From JAUZOB01 sp963692465 (lineage in GTDB: Bacteria; Bacteroidota; Bacteroidia; Bacteroidales; Prolixibacteraceae), in assembly GCA_963692465.1 (NCBI GenBank), contig OY829943.1, forward strand, positions 62,001-126,000: DNA of 64,000 nt. The letters run 5' to 3'. The notes beneath the pieces were generated by a model that had not been told where the DNA came from, searched no databases, and saw only the letters and a program-made list of their open reading frames with translations. Positions within the stretch are counted from its first letter, which is position 1, and the number at the start of each line of letters is the position of its first letter. This document shows positions 63,088-64,000 of the stretch, one piece after another. The translations under genes were made by a program, and so were the position numbers.

Positions 63088-64000
63088 ATGAAAAACAAAT
63101 TGTTGCTGATCGGACTTTTGATGGCATTCAGTCTATCCTCGACCGCACAGAGCGGTTCTCTCAGGGGAAAAGTATTTGATGCTTCAACGAATAAACCACT
63201 TGCCTATGCGTCAGTGGTCGTTTACCAATCTTCGACAGGAGCAATAACTGACGGAAACGGCATTTTCGAATTTAATACCCTGTACCCCGGATTTGTACGC
63301 ATACAAGTCTCTTTAGTGGGATACAAGACAGCCCTCTCTGCCGAAATAGAAATTACCAATGCACAAACACCTTTTCTTGAAATAAAGCTTGACCCGGGAT
63401 CAACTCAGCTCAGTGAAGTGAGTGTTTTGGCTTCTCCGTTCCGAAAGACAGCCGAAAGTCCTCTTTCTCTAAGAACTATCGGCTTATCGGAAATTGAAAC
63501 AAATCCGGGCTCTAACCGCGATATCTCAAGAGTCATCCAGTCTTACCCCGGTGTGGTGTCGACTCCTGCTTACCGGAATGACATGATCATCCGCGGCGGT
63601 GGCCCATCAGAAAGCCGATTCTTTCTCGACGGAATTGAAGTGCCAACTATCAATCACTTCTCAACACAAGGAGCTTCGGGTGGGCCCATCGGAATTATTA
63701 ATGCCGACTTGATCCGCGAAGTCAACTTCTATTCCGGAGCATTCCCTGCAGACCGGGGCAACGCGATGAGCGGAATCTTCGAGTTTGTTCAGACCGACGG
63801 CAATAAAGAGAATACCCGTTATAAAGCCTCACTGGGAGCCTCTGAGGTCACGGCAACCGTTAATGGACCAATTAGCAAGAATACCACGTATATTATTTCA
63901 GCAAGACGATCTTACCTACAATTACTTTTCAAAGCTCTTCAGTTGCCATTTCTGCCGACCTACAACGACACCCAGTTTAAAATCAAATCAAAACTCTCCC
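63088..64000 (+). CDS. TonB-dependent receptor, partial at window end
   Basis: The first 304 residues of a receptor cut by the window edge. A signal peptide (MKNKLLLIGLLMAFSLSSTAQ) is followed by a CarboxypepD_reg-like domain (GKVFDASTNKPLAYASVVVY). A plug then carries NDMIIRGGGPSESRFFLDGIEVPTINHF and AFPADRGNAMSGIFEF. The ISARRSYLQLLFKAL segment recalls the ISARRTYADIFLKL segment of the receptor at 12338-14659, so both belong to the same receptor branch. The barrel and any downstream partner are outside the window. Confidence 0.92.
   Translation, partial: MKNKLLLIGLLMAFSLSSTAQSGSLRGKVFDASTNKPLAYASVVVYQSSTGAITDGNGIFEFNTLYPGFVRIQVSLVGYKTALSAEIEITNAQTPFLEIKLDPGSTQLSEVSVLASPFRKTAESPLSLRTIGLSEIETNPGSNRDISRVIQSYPGVVSTPAYRNDMIIRGGGPSESRFFLDGIEVPTINHFSTQGASGGPIGIINADLIREVNFYSGAFPADRGNAMSGIFEFVQTDGNKENTRYKASLGASEVTATVNGPISKNTTYIISARRSYLQLLFKALQLPFLPTYNDTQFKIKSKLS

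Noticed and set aside
1..64000. CRISPR arrays, rRNA and complete insertion sequences
   Set aside because: Read for regularly spaced repeats, rRNA-like stretches and transposase motifs; none were found.

Overview
The window looks like a Bacteroidota (probably Bacteroidales) chromosome. It carries SusC/SusD pairs, many TonB-dependent receptors with N-terminal carboxypeptidase-regulatory domains, DUF4249 and DUF5723 proteins, a LytS/LytTR two-component pair, AT-rich leaders instead of strong Shine-Dalgarno sites, and several promoters matching the Bacteroidota TTTG/TAnnTTTG consensus. I saw no rRNA, tRNA, CRISPR array, integrase or complete insertion sequence.

Layout. 1-8.0 kb, minus strand: a cut-off sugar porter, a GH78 alpha-L-rhamnosidase, an MFS efflux-type carrier, a SAM methyltransferase and a secreted six-hairpin glycosidase-like protein. 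8.0-14.7 kb, minus: a TonB receptor coupled to a DUF4249 lipoprotein, then a second lipoprotein and a DUF5723 outer-membrane protein. 15-20.4 kb: the cbpA-cbpM chaperone pair, a Na+/Ca2+-type antiporter, a quinone-oxidoreductase-like SDR with its divergent HxlR regulator, and a Fic protein. 20.9-30.4 kb, minus: a polysaccharide utilisation locus made of SusC, SusD, a lipoprotein, a calcineurin-like phosphoesterase and a GH115-like protein, with hairpin terminators between modules.

31-41.4 kb is an AT-rich accessory island on alternating strands. It holds a structured leader with a short ORF, an XRE regulator, a RhuM relic and an intact RhuM gene, a secreted zinc-ribbon protein, a DUF6125 protein, an orphan AbiEi-like protein (DUF6577) and a GNAT enzyme with a 52-residue partner. 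It also holds two copies of a small-protein plus ADP-ribosyltransferase-like pair, with a third, orphan copy of the small protein. Several repeats and palindromic operators accompany these genes. This is the most likely home of an undescribed toxin-antitoxin or defence system.

41.4-64 kb is mostly plus strand: a tricorn protease, a TonB receptor/TPR/LytS/LytTR operon, a second SusC/SusD pair, a Crp-type regulator divergent from a membrane-anchored thioredoxin, a Pif1-like helicase with an HRDC domain, a GH130 glycosidase, a pirin, a cluster of unknown envelope genes, and a TonB receptor cut by the window edge.

The carbohydrate genes fit together as glycan capture (SusC/D), cleavage (GH78, GH115-like, GH130, six-hairpin protein) and uptake (sugar porter). 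All functions are read from motifs and context; no search was run.
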